Positions 54,561 through 63,310 of a stretch of 64,000 bases of DNA are shown here, in pieces; position 1 is the first letter of the stretch, and each line of letters begins with the position of its first letter. The notes beneath the pieces were generated by a model. That model was not told the origin of the DNA. It saw only the letters and a program-made list of their open reading frames with translations, and made no database searches. Both the position numbers and the translations under genes were made by a program. This DNA comes from Novosphingobium acidiphilum DSM 19966 (GTDB taxonomy: Bacteria > Pseudomonadota > Alphaproteobacteria > Sphingomonadales > Sphingomonadaceae): positions 3,907-67,906 of the forward strand of contig NZ_AUBA01000018.1 in the NCBI RefSeq assembly GCF_000429005.1, given 5' to 3'.

Positions 54561-55444
54561 CCGGACCCGGCGACGAAGGCGCCATCGCCGCCTTCCTGGC
54601 CATGCTGGCGGCCGAACGCGGCGCAGCGGTCAACACGCTGGCGGCCTATCGCCGCGATCTGGCGGGGGCTGGGGATCTGATCGGATCGCTGGTCATGGCC
54701 GACCGCGCTGCGCTTGCGCAACTGGGCGAAGCGTGGCGCGATCTGGCCCCGGCCAGCCTGGCGCGCAAGGCGTCGGCGCTGCGCCAGTTCTATGGATTTC
54801 TGGTCGATGAAGGCTGGCGCGGGGATGATCCCGGCGATGCCTTGCCCAGGTTGCGGCCGCGGCGTAGTTTGCCGCGCCTGCTGTCGCATGCCGAAATCAC
54901 AGCGCTGTTTGCGTTGGCCGAAGCCGATGCAGGCACCGGCGATCCGACTGCGCTGCGGATGCTGGCATTGATCGAATTGCTGTATGGATCAGGTTTGCGC
55001 GCGACCGAACTGGTGTCGCTGGCGCTGTCGGCGGTGCCGCGCGATGCACCGTTTCTGACGATCACGGGCAAAGGCGGCCAGCAACGGCTGGTGCCGGTGG
55101 GCAAACGGGCCGGCGCCGCCTTGCGCGGGTGGCTGCGGGTGCGACCCGCAGGGGGGCGCCACGTGTTTCCCAGCCCGCGCGGCGGGCATCTCAGCCGGGT
55201 GCGGCTGTTCCAATTGCTGCGCGATCTGGCCCTGCGCGCAGGCTTGGACCCTGAAAAGGTCAGCCCCCACGTGTTGCGCCACGCGTTCGCCACGCATTTG
55301 CTCGAAGGCGGGGCGGATTTGCGCGTGCTGCAGACGCTGCTGGGCCATGCCGATATCGCAACGACGCAGATCTACACCCATGTCGACGGGGCGCGGCTGG
55401 TGGCGCTTGTCAACCAGCGCCACCCTTTGGCCCGGGAATCGTGA
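54557..55444 (+). CDS. xerD: tyrosine recombinase XerD-like
   Basis: Site-specific recombinase of 295 aa that resolves chromosome dimers at dif with a XerC partner. The start is TTG 54557, overlapping the upstream stop. An N-terminal SAM-like core-binding domain precedes the catalytic domain with Arg148 (GSGLRATEL), Lys172, His238 and Arg241 (HVLRHAFATHLLEGG), His264 and the nucleophile Tyr273 (ATTQIYTH). All catalytic residues are present. No integrase-type mobile context is seen. XerC versus XerD cannot be fully separated, but the accA neighbourhood favours XerD. Confidence 0.92.
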   Translation: MTGPGDEGAIAAFLAMLAAERGAAVNTLAAYRRDLAGAGDLIGSLVMADRAALAQLGEAWRDLAPASLARKASALRQFYGFLVDEGWRGDDPGDALPRLRPRRSLPRLLSHAEITALFALAEADAGTGDPTALRMLALIELLYGSGLRATELVSLALSAVPRDAPFLTITGKGGQQRLVPVGKRAGAALRGWLRVRPAGGRHVFPSPRGGHLSRVRLFQLLRDLALRAGLDPEKVSPHVLRHAFATHLLEGGADLRVLQTLLGHADIATTQIYTHVDGARLVALVNQRHPLARES

Positions 55445-55544
55445 CGGTCGGCCAAGGCCAACGCATCGCTTTGGCGCGCAAGGCCCGGCACGCCGGCAAA
55501 CCAGCCCATTGACCAAATCGGCAGGTTTGCCTAGCGCGTCTGCC

Positions 55545-56501
55545 ATGATTTCCTATCTAGAATTCGAAAAGCCGATTGCCGCGCTCGATGCGCGTATCGC
55601 CGAATTGCGCGACACGGCCGAGGCGGCCAACCTGGGCGGCAATCTGGATATCGCCAGCGAAGTCCAGAAGCTTGAGGCGAAATCCGCCGAGTTGCTGGCA
55701 CAGACCTATCGCAATCTGACGCCCTGGCAAAAGACGCAAGTGGCGCGGCACCCGTCGCGGCCGCACTTTCGCGATTATGTCGCGCGCGCTTTCAGCGATT
55801 TTGTACCCCTGGGTGGCGATCGCTGCTTTGGCGAAGATCAGGCGATCATTGGCGGTCTGGCGCGCCTGGGCGATCGGCGGGTCATGCTGATCGGCCACGA
55901 AAAGGGCAACGATACGCAAAGCCGCATCCGTCACAATTTCGGCATGGGCAAACCCGAAGGGTATCGCAAGGCGGTGCGCCTGATGGAAATGGCCAGCCGG
56001 TTTGGTCTGCCGGTGGTAACGCTGGTCGATACCTCGGGCGCGTTTCCGGGGGTCGAAGCCGAAGAGCGCGGCCAGGCCGAAGCCATCGCCCGCTCGACGC
56101 AGGCGTGCCTGGCACTGGGTGTGCCGATGGTGGCAACGATCGTGGGTGAGGGCGGATCGGGCGGCGCAGTTGCACTGGCCAGCGCCGAACGCGTGCTGAT
56201 GCTGGAACACGCGGTCTATTCGGTGATTTCACCCGAAGGCTGTGCGTCGATCCTGTGGCGTACCGCAGAAAAGGCAGCAGATGCCGCCGAAGCGATGAAA
56301 GTGACCGCGCAAGACCTGTTGGGTCTGGGCGTAATCGATCGCATTGTCGCCGAGCCGATGGGGGGCGCGCATCGCAATCCGGTTGCAACCGCGATCGCGC
56401 TTGGCAATGCCATTGCCGAAGAGCTTGATGCGCTGGCCAGCAAGGATCCCGCAGCGTTGCGCACTATGCGCGAGGAACGGTTTCTGCAGATCGGTGCGTG
56501 A
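55545..56501 (+). CDS. accA: acetyl-CoA carboxylase carboxyltransferase subunit alpha
   Basis: Alpha half of the carboxyltransferase that makes malonyl-CoA, 318 aa from ATG 55545. It begins MISYLEFEKPIAALDARI, and TPWQKTQVARHPSRPHFRDY, GDRCFGEDQAIIGGLARL and TSGAFPGVEAEERGQAEAI are family motifs. GEGGSGGAVALA and the catalytic region near YSVISPEGCASILWR are intact. It is 100 nt after xerD and converges with the Flp pilin gene. Confidence 0.96.
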   Translation: MISYLEFEKPIAALDARIAELRDTAEAANLGGNLDIASEVQKLEAKSAELLAQTYRNLTPWQKTQVARHPSRPHFRDYVARAFSDFVPLGGDRCFGEDQAIIGGLARLGDRRVMLIGHEKGNDTQSRIRHNFGMGKPEGYRKAVRLMEMASRFGLPVVTLVDTSGAFPGVEAEERGQAEAIARSTQACLALGVPMVATIVGEGGSGGAVALASAERVLMLEHAVYSVISPEGCASILWRTAEKAADAAEAMKVTAQDLLGLGVIDRIVAEPMGGAHRNPVATAIALGNAIAEELDALASKDPAALRTMREERFLQIGA

Positions 56502-56520
56502 GTGTCGGGTTCGGGACGGC

Positions 56521-56730
56521 TCAGCTGCGGTTGAGCGAATTCTGGCTGTAGGTCTGCACGATCGTCCAGGTGTTGATGATCTGATCGGAAAAGCCCTGCA
56601 GCCCGACAATGATCACCACCGACAGCAGCCCGATCAGCAATCCGTATTCGACCACGGTGGCGGCGGATTCATCGCGCAAAAGCCTGGTGAACAACGATGG
56701 CACGCGCGATTTCCCATGGTGACTGCCCAT
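56521..56730 (-). CDS. Flp family type IVb pilin
   Basis: Pilin subunit of the Tad/Flp system, 69 aa from ATG 56730; a GTG at 56736 adds two residues. A basic leader ends near FTRLLRDESAATVVEYGLLIGLL, which carries the Glu-Tyr pair and hydrophobic core of Flp pilins. The prepilin cleavage site is likely before the hydrophobic core. It is far from cpaF (39-40.6 kb), and no other tad gene is adjacent. Confidence 0.88.
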   Translation of the reverse strand: MGSHHGKSRVPSLFTRLLRDESAATVVEYGLLIGLLSVVIIVGLQGFSDQIINTWTIVQTYSQNSLNRS

Positions 56731-56792
56731 CGTCACTGTACGTCGATCAAGCTAACAAATCGTTAGAAGAACCCTTTCGGACACGACAGTAT

Positions 56793-57236
56793 ATGCCACA
56801 GGATGTGCCAGTACCGGTTGCACCGGGTGCGTTGTTGGTCACCGCTGCGGTTCTGGTCGATTGCGCCGGGCGGGTGTTGATGCAGCAACGCCCCGCCGGT
56901 CGGCAGCATGGCGGTCTGTGGGAATTTCCCGGTGGCAAGCTTGAGCCCGGCGAAACGCCGATTGAGGCGCTGGTGCGCGAATTGCACGAAGAGCTTGCGA
57001 TTACGGTCCACCATGCCGATTGCAGCCCGCTGGGCTTTGCCGCCACGCCGCCCGGTGCGGGCGCGCGTCCTGTGGTGCTGTTGTTATATGGTTGCCGCCG
57101 CTGGCGCGGCGACCCGGTCAGCCAGGAGGGCGCAGCGCTGCAATGGGTTGATGCTGGCGCACTTTCGCAGCTGGCCTTGCCGCCGCTCGACGTGCCGCTG
57201 GTTGCGCCTGCGCTGGGCTTTGCCGCCTGCGGATAG
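56793..57236 (+). CDS. mutT: MutT-type NUDIX hydrolase
   Basis: Nudix protein of 147 aa from ATG 56793, likely 8-oxo-dGTP diphosphatase that prevents A:T to C:G mutations. The Nudix box is complete: GGKLEPGETPIEALVREL with HEEL following, preceded by GGLWEFPG. The length is a little more than the 130 aa of E. coli MutT. It is divergent from the Flp pilin gene and upstream of two tRNA genes. Confidence 0.9.
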   Translation: MPQDVPVPVAPGALLVTAAVLVDCAGRVLMQQRPAGRQHGGLWEFPGGKLEPGETPIEALVRELHEELAITVHHADCSPLGFAATPPGAGARPVVLLLYGCRRWRGDPVSQEGAALQWVDAGALSQLALPPLDVPLVAPALGFAACG

Positions 57237-57294
57237 AATCGTTCGAAAAACTCTTGCCAAGCCCGGCACGCCCCCCTAAGTGCGCGTCTCCCCG

Positions 57295-57371
57295 GCACCC
57301 GTAGCTCAGCTGGATAGAGCATCAGACTACGAATCTGAGGGTCGGACGTTCGAATCGTTCCGGGTGCACCA
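57295..57371 (+). tRNA. tRNA-Arg (anticodon ACG), copy 1
   Basis: 77-nt cloverleaf: acceptor GCACCCG pairs with CGGGTGC; the D-loop is in GCTCAGCTGGATAGAGC; the anticodon stem TCAGA/TCTGA encloses CTACGAA (anticodon ACG); the T-arm is GGACGTTCGAATCGTTC; and CCA is encoded. ACG is read as ICG after deamination and serves CGU/CGC/CGA codons. Confidence 0.97.
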
Positions 57372-57438
57372 TTCCCCCGCCTGGGTGGGGGCAAAGGATG
57401 GCAGGGGAAACGCCGCATGCGGCACAGACATTGGTAAC

Positions 57439-57515
57439 GCACCCGTAGCTCAGCTGGATAGAGCATCAGACTACGAATCTGAGGGTCGGACGTTCGAATC
57501 GTTCCGGGTGCACCA
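57439..57515 (+). tRNA. tRNA-Arg (anticodon ACG), copy 2
   Basis: Identical in all 77 nt to the copy 144 nt upstream, including the encoded CCA. The spacer between the two copies (57372-57438) is unrelated, so this is a duplicated gene, probably co-transcribed with the first copy. Confidence 0.97.
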
Positions 57516-57812
57516 TTGTCGTCCCACCACCAGAATGGCCGGCCAAAGGCGCTACAACCGTCGCAATCGGCGCGCCAGGTGCGGCCCGGCTTTGCATGCC
57601 AGACCATCGCTTCGCATCAACTTATAACCAATATGGTTTGCATATTTGGTTATTTGGGTTATTTGCAAGAATAGCTATCCGTTGCGCGGCAAAGCCGTGC
57701 GTTGCACGTTGCGCGGCGCTCTGCCTTGGTCTTATAGAGCCGCCGTGACCGGATGCCCGCGACACACGCGCGCACCGGTTCAGAGGCTGCCACAAGAAAG
57801 GGACTTCCCACC
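57516..57812. promoter_or_regulatory. tRNA to pdhA spacer with AT-rich block
   Basis: About 300 nt before pdhA. An AT-rich block at 57618-57672 contains repeated GGTTATTTG units and contrasts with the GC-rich surroundings. It is followed by two copies of CGTTGCGCGGC (57679 and 57709). The region plausibly holds the pdhA promoter. No gene was recognised. Confidence 0.4.
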
Positions 57813-58952
57813 TTGGCCAAACCTGTCCGGCCGCGCGCCCCCAGAGCCGCACCCGCCAAAACCGTAGCGGCCCCGGCCGCTGCGACCCCAGCGATCATCG
57901 CCCCCGAAACGATGGCCGGCGAAGACGATGCGGTGTTTGCGCTGCGCAGCCTGCAACAGGCGCATGCCAACAACAAACGCTATGACGCCAGCGATGCCGA
58001 GCTGCTGCATTTCTACGAGCAGATGGTGCTGATCCGCCGCTTCGAGGAACGCGCAGGGCAGCTTTACGGGCTGGGCCTGATCGGCGGGTTCTGCCATTTG
58101 TACATCGGGCAGGAAGCTGTCGCCGTTGGCGTGCAGTCGGCGCTTCAGGCCGGGCATGACAGCGTGATCACCGGATATCGCGATCATGGACACATGCTGG
58201 CCTATGGCATCGATCCGCGCGTGATCATGGCCGAGCTGACCGGGCGTGCCGCGGGTATTTCGCGCGGCAAGGGCGGATCGATGCACATGTTTTCGACCGA
58301 GCACAAATTCTTCGGCGGCCACGGTATTGTCGGCGCACAGGTCTCGCTTGGCGCGGGTCTGGCGTTCGGTCACAAGTACCGCGACGATGGCGGTGTGTGC
58401 GTCGCCTATTTCGGCGACGGCGCGGCCAACCAGGGCCAGGTCTACGAAACCTTCAACATGGCCGCGCTGTGGAAACTGCCGATCGTGTTCGTGGTGGAAA
58501 ACAACGGCTATGCGATGGGCACCGCGGTCAAGCGCGGGTCGGCAGAAACGCACTTCTATCGCCGTGGTACCGGGTTCCGCATTCCCGGCATGGATGTGAA
58601 CGGGATGGACGTGCTCGAAGTGCGCCAGGCCACCGAAGTCGCGCTCGACTATGTGCGTGCCGGCAATGGCCCGGTGCTGATGGAACTGAACACCTATCGC
58701 TATCGTGGCCATTCGATGTCCGACCCGGCCAAATACCGCAGTCGCGAAGAAGTGCAGGACATGCGCGACAAGCACGATCCGATCGAAGCCGCCAAACAGG
58801 AACTGCTGCGTCGCGGCGTGACCGAAGAGGCGATGAAGGACATCGACAAGAAAATCCGCGCGACTGTGGCAGAAGCCGCCGACTTTGCGGAAAATTCGCC
58901 CGAACCGGCCGTGGCCGAGCTGTACACCGACGTGCTGGTGGGGACCTACTGA
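57813..58952 (+). CDS. pdhA: pyruvate dehydrogenase E1 subunit alpha
   Basis: Thiamine-diphosphate E1 alpha of 379 aa from TTG 57813 (AAAGGGA about 9 nt upstream); an in-frame extension to 57753 is possible. After an Ala/Pro-rich start, HFYEQMVLIRRFEERAGQLYG, GFCHLYIGQEAVAVG, GYRDHGHMLAYG and the ThDP motif FGDGAANQGQVYETFNMAALW are present. RYRGHSMSDPAKYR carries the regulated loop. It is followed after one base by pdhB, which is broken downstream. Confidence 0.94.
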   Translation: MAKPVRPRAPRAAPAKTVAAPAAATPAIIAPETMAGEDDAVFALRSLQQAHANNKRYDASDAELLHFYEQMVLIRRFEERAGQLYGLGLIGGFCHLYIGQEAVAVGVQSALQAGHDSVITGYRDHGHMLAYGIDPRVIMAELTGRAAGISRGKGGSMHMFSTEHKFFGGHGIVGAQVSLGAGLAFGHKYRDDGGVCVAYFGDGAANQGQVYETFNMAALWKLPIVFVVENNGYAMGTAVKRGSAETHFYRRGTGFRIPGMDVNGMDVLEVRQATEVALDYVRAGNGPVLMELNTYRYRGHSMSDPAKYRSREEVQDMRDKHDPIEAAKQELLRRGVTEEAMKDIDKKIRATVAEAADFAENSPEPAVAELYTDVLVGTY

Positions 58953-58953
58953 C

Positions 58954-59643
58954 ATGGCGATCGATCTGAAAATGCCCGCGCTTTCCCCGACCATGGAGGA
59001 AGGCACGCTTGCCAAATGGCTGGTCAAACCCGGCGACCAGGTGAAATCGGGTGACATTCTGGCCGAGATCGAAACGGACAAGGCCACGATGGAATTCGAA
59101 GCCGTCGACGAAGGCACCGTTGGTGCGTTGCTGGTGGCCGAAGGAACCGAAGGGGTTAAGGTCGGCACCGTGATTGCCACGCTGTCGGGCGATGACGAAG
59201 CCGAAATTCCTGCCGCTGCGCCGCAGCCCGTGGCGGCCCCTGCGCCGGTGGCGCCGGCACCCGCGCCGGTCAACGCTGCGCCTGCAGCGATTGTCGATGT
59301 GCCGGCCGGGACTGCAATGGTTTCGACCACCGTGCGCGAAGCCTTGCGCGATGCCATGGCCGAAGAAATGCGCGCCGATGACCGCGTGTTCGTGATGGGC
59401 GAGGAAGTCGCCGAATACCAGGGCGCCTACAAGGTAACGCAAGGCCTGCTCGAAGAGTTCGGCGCGCGCCGCGTAATCGACACACCGATTACCGAATACG
59501 GCTTTGCCGGCATCGGCACCGGCGCCGCGATGGGTGGGCTGCGCCCGATCGTCGAATTCATGACGTTCAACTTCGCCATGCAGGCGATCGATCACATCAT
59601 CAATTCGGCAGCCAAGACCAATTACCCGATCTTGACCAGGTAA
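58954..59643 (+). pseudogene. pdhB: pyruvate dehydrogenase E1 subunit beta, truncated
   Basis: The frame begins normally at ATG 58954 with a lipoyl domain (LKMPALSPTMEEGTLAKW, lipoyl Lys43), an Ala/Pro linker and the start of the E1 beta catalytic domain (MGEEVAEYQGAYKVTQGL). Homology stops after IDHIINSAAKTNY near 59625, and the frame ends with PILTR-stop. The protein is 229 aa, while the family with a lipoyl domain has about 460 aa. The transketolase C-terminal half is missing, so this copy cannot form a normal E1. The break coincides with the end of a second truncated gene on the other strand. Confidence 0.85.
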
Positions 59644-59750
59644 GACAAGCCGTTGCGGGCAGCAAAGATCGATTCGGCTGCAATGCTGCCTTGCGACAGC
59701 CCCTCCGCCTCGAACTCTCCCTTGAGTGCAGCAATTCTCGATAAATTCAT
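59622..59750 (-). pseudogene. 5' remnant of an aldolase/citrate-lyase-like gene
   Basis: From ATG 59750 (GGAG a few nt upstream) the minus strand encodes 42 residues containing ALKGEFEAEGLSQ and NGLSYLVKIG. This resembles the N-terminus of HpcH/HpaI-type aldolase/citrate lyase family proteins of polysaccharide clusters, where AEFEAEG and LKIGG are typical. The match ends exactly at the join with pdhB, where a TAA stop arises at 59622-59624. It lies 65 nt downstream of rfbH in the same direction, as such genes usually do. Confidence 0.65.
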
Positions 59751-59814
59751 TGGCTACTCCGGGCCAGCTTCAGGTTTTTCGCCCGTTTTCCGTATAAACG
59801 TTCAGGCGATGGGC

Positions 59815-61173
59815 TTATCGCCTGCCTGCCACGAAACCAGCGATTTCTTCGACAATGTAGGCAAGATGATCATCAGTCAGTCCAGGATAGACGCCGATCC
59901 AGAACGTGTTGGTCGTAACCAGGTCGGCGTTGGCCAGGTCGCCAACGGTTCGGACATTACGCCCCTTCATATATGGCTGATGCAAAAGATTTCCGCCGAA
60001 TAGCAGCCGCGTGCCGATTTGTTTTTCGTTGAGATACTGGACCAGGTCTTCGCGATTGATCCCGCTTTCGGGACGGATGGTCAGCGGAAAGCCAAACCAA
60101 CTGGGCTTGCTGCGCGGTGTGGCCTGCGGGAGGATGAACACATCCTCCAGCGGGTGCAACAATTCAGTCAGCGCGGCGAAATTGCGCGCGCGTGCTGCGA
60201 TGAAACCGTCCAGTCGATCCATCTGGGCCAGCCCGACAGCAGCCTGCATGTCCGTGATTTTCAGGTTGTAGCCGACATGGCCATACGTATACTTGTGATC
60301 GTAACCAAACGGCAGAGTGCCCAGCCGACGCGCAAATCGCTTGCCGCACGTGTTGTCCTGGCCGGGTGCGCACCAGCAATCGCGGCCCCAGTCGCGCAGC
60401 GATTCTACGACTCTCTTCAACCGGGGCTTGTCGGTGAATACTGCGCCGCCCTCGCCCATCGTGATGTGGTGCGCCGGATAGAACGACAGCGTGCCCAAAT
60501 CGCCGAATGTGCCGACATTGCGCCCGTCATACGTGGCGCCAAGCGCATCGCAGGTGTCTTCGACAACCCACAGGTTGTACTTTTCGGCCACGCGCATGAC
60601 TTCGCCAAGATCAAAGGGATTGCCCAGCGTGTGGGCGATCATGATGGCGCGGGTCTTGCTCGAAACTGCGGCCTCGATCATCTCCGGCTTGATATTGTAA
60701 GTCGGAATATCCACATCGACGAATACCGGGATCAGGCCATATTGCAAAGATGGATTGACCGTAGTGGGAAACCCTGTTGCAACCGTGATCACTTCGTCCC
60801 CGGGCTTTAGCGCTTCGGAACGATGATAGTGTGACGTCAGCGCGGCCAGCGCCAGCAGGTTGGCCGACGATCCCGAATTGGTGGTGAGCGCATGCGCGAC
60901 GCCAAGCCGTCCGGCCAGCCGTTCCTCAAAGGCGGTGTTGTAGCGCCCGGTGGTCAACCACAAGTCGAGACTCGCATCGACAAGGTTGCGCAGTTCCGGG
61001 GCGCCGACTACCTTGCCCGACACCGGCACAATGCTTTCGCCCGGCACGAATGTGCGCGGGGCATGGTAACGCTCGGCGTATTCACCGGACAGCGAAACGA
61101 TCAGTTCGCGTAATTCGCTTTCACTGGCAGTACGGACGAGATCGGCAATGCCAGGAGAAATTTGAGAAGCCAT
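59815..61173 (-). CDS. rfbH: CDP-4-dehydro-6-deoxyglucose 3-dehydratase (RfbH/E1)
   Basis: PLP and [2Fe-2S] enzyme of 452 aa that removes the C3 hydroxyl in CDP-3,6-dideoxyhexose synthesis. In the DegT/DnrJ/StrS fold, the usual PLP lysine is replaced by His in SFYPAHHITMGEGGAV (His235-236), the hallmark of this dehydratase. Cys266, Cys268 and Cys276 (DCWCAPGQDNTCGKRF) fit the iron-sulfur ligands. Its ATG shares a base with the stop of rfbG (TGATG). Confidence 0.94.
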   Translation of the reverse strand: MASQISPGIADLVRTASESELRELIVSLSGEYAERYHAPRTFVPGESIVPVSGKVVGAPELRNLVDASLDLWLTTGRYNTAFEERLAGRLGVAHALTTNSGSSANLLALAALTSHYHRSEALKPGDEVITVATGFPTTVNPSLQYGLIPVFVDVDIPTYNIKPEMIEAAVSSKTRAIMIAHTLGNPFDLGEVMRVAEKYNLWVVEDTCDALGATYDGRNVGTFGDLGTLSFYPAHHITMGEGGAVFTDKPRLKRVVESLRDWGRDCWCAPGQDNTCGKRFARRLGTLPFGYDHKYTYGHVGYNLKITDMQAAVGLAQMDRLDGFIAARARNFAALTELLHPLEDVFILPQATPRSKPSWFGFPLTIRPESGINREDLVQYLNEKQIGTRLLFGGNLLHQPYMKGRNVRTVGDLANADLVTTNTFWIGVYPGLTDDHLAYIVEEIAGFVAGRR

Positions 61174-62267
61174 CAGAGAGATCTGCCAGTCTGGAATTGT
61201 TTAAAAACAGTGCGATATTCGGCGATTTGGGAATCGGTAACCGCGCGGGCATCTGCCCCCGCCGCGACGGCCTTGTGCCATGCAATGATGTGTTCGAGCG
61301 CAGCGTCAAGCCCCCAGGCAGGCCGCCAGCCGAGAAAAGTGCTCGCTTTGGCGCAATCCAGTTTAAGGACTGATGCTTCGTGCGGCCCCGACGGTGTGGC
61401 GGGAGCATCCCAGCCGTCCGCGCCCCATTTTGCAACCATGCGATCCGCGATCCAGCGTACAGGTTGCGTGTCGTCATCGGCGGGGCCAAAGTTCCAGCTA
61501 TCCGCGGCCCTGGTTTCACCTGTGGCCAGCGATTCGGCAATCAGCAGATATCCACCCAGCGCTTCAAGCACGTGTTGCCACGGCCTGATCGCCGCAGGAC
61601 TACGGATCAGCGGCCTGTGGCCGGCGATCAACGCGCGAATGATATCGGGGATCAGGCGGTCGTGCGCCCAATCCCCGCCGCCGATGACATTGCCGGCGCG
61701 GACTGAAGCGACCAGCGGGCCGGCGGAAGCTGAAAAAAAGCTGCGCCGATAAGCGGCGATAACCAGCTCTGCCGCACCCTTGCTTGCCGAATAGGGGTCA
61801 TGCCCCCCCATCGGATCGGATTCGCGATAGGGCCAGACCCATTCCCTGTTCTCGTAGGCTTTGTCCGATGTGATGCAAACAATAGCCCGCAGCGACCCTG
61901 CAGAACGGCAAGCGTCAAGGACATGCACCGTGCCCTGGACATTGGTGGCAAAGGTCTCGACTGGCGTATCATAAGACAATCGGACCAAGGGTTGCGCCGC
62001 AAGATGGAAAACGATTTCCGGATCAGCGCGGTCAACTGCCATTCGCACCATCGCAAGGTCGCGGATATCGCCCTCGATATGGTCGACCAGTTCGGCAATT
62101 CGCGCCTGCCGAAACACGCTGACGTCTTCGGCCTCAAGTGACAGGCCGGTTACGCGGGCGCCCATCTGAAGCAGCCAAAGCACCAGCCAGCTTCCCTTGA
62201 AGCCGGTATGCCCGGTGACCAGCACGCGACGCCCGGCCCAAAACGTTGGGTCATGATCACCGTGCAT
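61173..62267 (-). CDS. rfbG: CDP-glucose 4,6-dehydratase
   Basis: Extended SDR of 364 aa that converts CDP-glucose to CDP-4-keto-6-deoxyglucose. The N-terminal RRVLVTGHTGFKGSWLVLWL and HLAAQPLVRLSYDTPVET are hallmarks of the CDP-glucose branch. The catalytic YSASK is in GGHDPYSASKGAAE. It lies 6 nt after rfbF and overlaps rfbH. Confidence 0.95.
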   Translation of the reverse strand: MHGDHDPTFWAGRRVLVTGHTGFKGSWLVLWLLQMGARVTGLSLEAEDVSVFRQARIAELVDHIEGDIRDLAMVRMAVDRADPEIVFHLAAQPLVRLSYDTPVETFATNVQGTVHVLDACRSAGSLRAIVCITSDKAYENREWVWPYRESDPMGGHDPYSASKGAAELVIAAYRRSFFSASAGPLVASVRAGNVIGGGDWAHDRLIPDIIRALIAGHRPLIRSPAAIRPWQHVLEALGGYLLIAESLATGETRAADSWNFGPADDDTQPVRWIADRMVAKWGADGWDAPATPSGPHEASVLKLDCAKASTFLGWRPAWGLDAALEHIIAWHKAVAAGADARAVTDSQIAEYRTVFKQFQTGRSL

Positions 62268-62273
62268 CCGAGT

Positions 62274-63059
62274 TTACCACCGCTTCCACGGTGCATTACC
62301 CTCACCCCACAGACGTTCAAGCAATTGCTTGTCGCGCAAAGTGTCCATCGGCTGCCAGAAACCCTGATGGTGAAACGACATCAGCTCGTCCGTCCGTGCC
62401 AGAGTCTCGAGTGGTTTGTCTTCCCAGATCGTTTCTGGACCATCGATCAGGTCGATGACTGAGGGCTCAAGCACAAAAAAACCGCCGTTGATCAGCCCGC
62501 CATCTCCCGCGGGCTTTTCGCTGAAGCCTATCACGCGATCGCCTTCGAACTGAAGTGCGCCAAATCGGCCTGGAGGAGCGACTGAGGCGATCGTTGCCTT
62601 GCGCCCGTGGGTTCTATGAAATGCGAGCTCTGACGTAATATCAATATCAGACACTCCATCACCGTACGTAAAGCAGAAAGGTTTGCCATCATCGAGAAAT
62701 CGACGAACTGCCTTGAGACGGCCGCCGGTTTGCGATGTCGAGCCGGTATCAACCAACGTGACCTTCCATGGCTCACTTTTAGCCTCATGAACTTCGATAG
62801 AGTTGTTAGCAAGATCTATTGTTACATCAGCCAAGTGTAAAAAATAATTAGCGAAAAACTCTTTAATGACGTAGCCTTTATAGCCAAGGCATATTATGAA
62901 ATCATTGAGTCCATGAGACGCATATATTTTCATTATATGCCACAAAATCGGCATCCCCCCGATCTCGACCATCGGCTTCGGTCTTGTTGCAGTTTCTTCG
63001 CCAATTCGAGTGCCAAGACCGCCCGCCAAAATCACAACTTTAGTCAAAGCAATCCCCAT
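62274..63059 (-). CDS. rfbF: glucose-1-phosphate cytidylyltransferase
   Basis: Makes CDP-glucose from glucose-1-phosphate and CTP, the first step of the CDP-dideoxyhexose route. It is 261 aa from ATG 63059. The nucleotidyltransferase opening VVILAGGLGTRIGEETATRPKPMVEIGG is clear, followed by YGDGVSDID for metal binding and FWQPMDTLRDKQLLE near the end. The open frame extends far upstream, but that part has no family homology. The 5' half is markedly AT-rich relative to the window. Confidence 0.95.
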   Translation of the reverse strand: MGIALTKVVILAGGLGTRIGEETATRPKPMVEIGGMPILWHIMKIYASHGLNDFIICLGYKGYVIKEFFANYFLHLADVTIDLANNSIEVHEAKSEPWKVTLVDTGSTSQTGGRLKAVRRFLDDGKPFCFTYGDGVSDIDITSELAFHRTHGRKATIASVAPPGRFGALQFEGDRVIGFSEKPAGDGGLINGGFFVLEPSVIDLIDGPETIWEDKPLETLARTDELMSFHHQGFWQPMDTLRDKQLLERLWGEGNAPWKRW

Positions 63060-63310
63060 AGCGAAGTTATTATCAATAATCGCAATAAATCCGACATTTC
63101 CCAGATGCCCTCCAAGAGAAGGCCGATTGAGGGCAAGGTTGCCGTATGGGACGACATTGCGCAACCGGATTTTCGCGTGCTGGCGCTTCAGCCGCTCCTT
63201 GACGCTGTAATCTGGCAATAGGTCTGCGCGGCCCGCGCAAAAAGCGTGATTTTCACGGGAGATGGACGCAACTTGCCCGTCGGTGCCGATGCAGGGCTCA
63301 GAACTTGCGG
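63060..63310. other. spacer between rfbF and the IS remnant
   Basis: 251 nt upstream of rfbF, starting AT-rich and turning GC-rich near 63110. It should hold the rfbFGH promoter, or the left end of the IS. I could not identify a terminal inverted repeat or target duplication with confidence. An open frame continuous with rfbF crosses it but shows no recognisable domain. Confidence 0.35.

Noticed and set aside
57295..57515. The tRNA-Arg pair as an integration site for the downstream foreign region
   Set aside because: The pdhA-pdhB locus lies between the tRNAs and the junction, and no tRNA 3'-end copy was seen near 59,625.
56747..57607. A 286-codon minus-strand frame with repeated GTIRTSDPQIRSLMLYPAEL
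   Set aside because: It is antisense to the same tRNA genes and to mutT; the repeated peptide is the other known tRNA artefact.
57280..57627. A 115-codon frame with two copies of PVAQLDRASDYESEGRTFES
   Set aside because: It is a translation of the two tRNA-Arg genes in a wrong frame. This peptide is a well-known annotation artefact of this tRNA.
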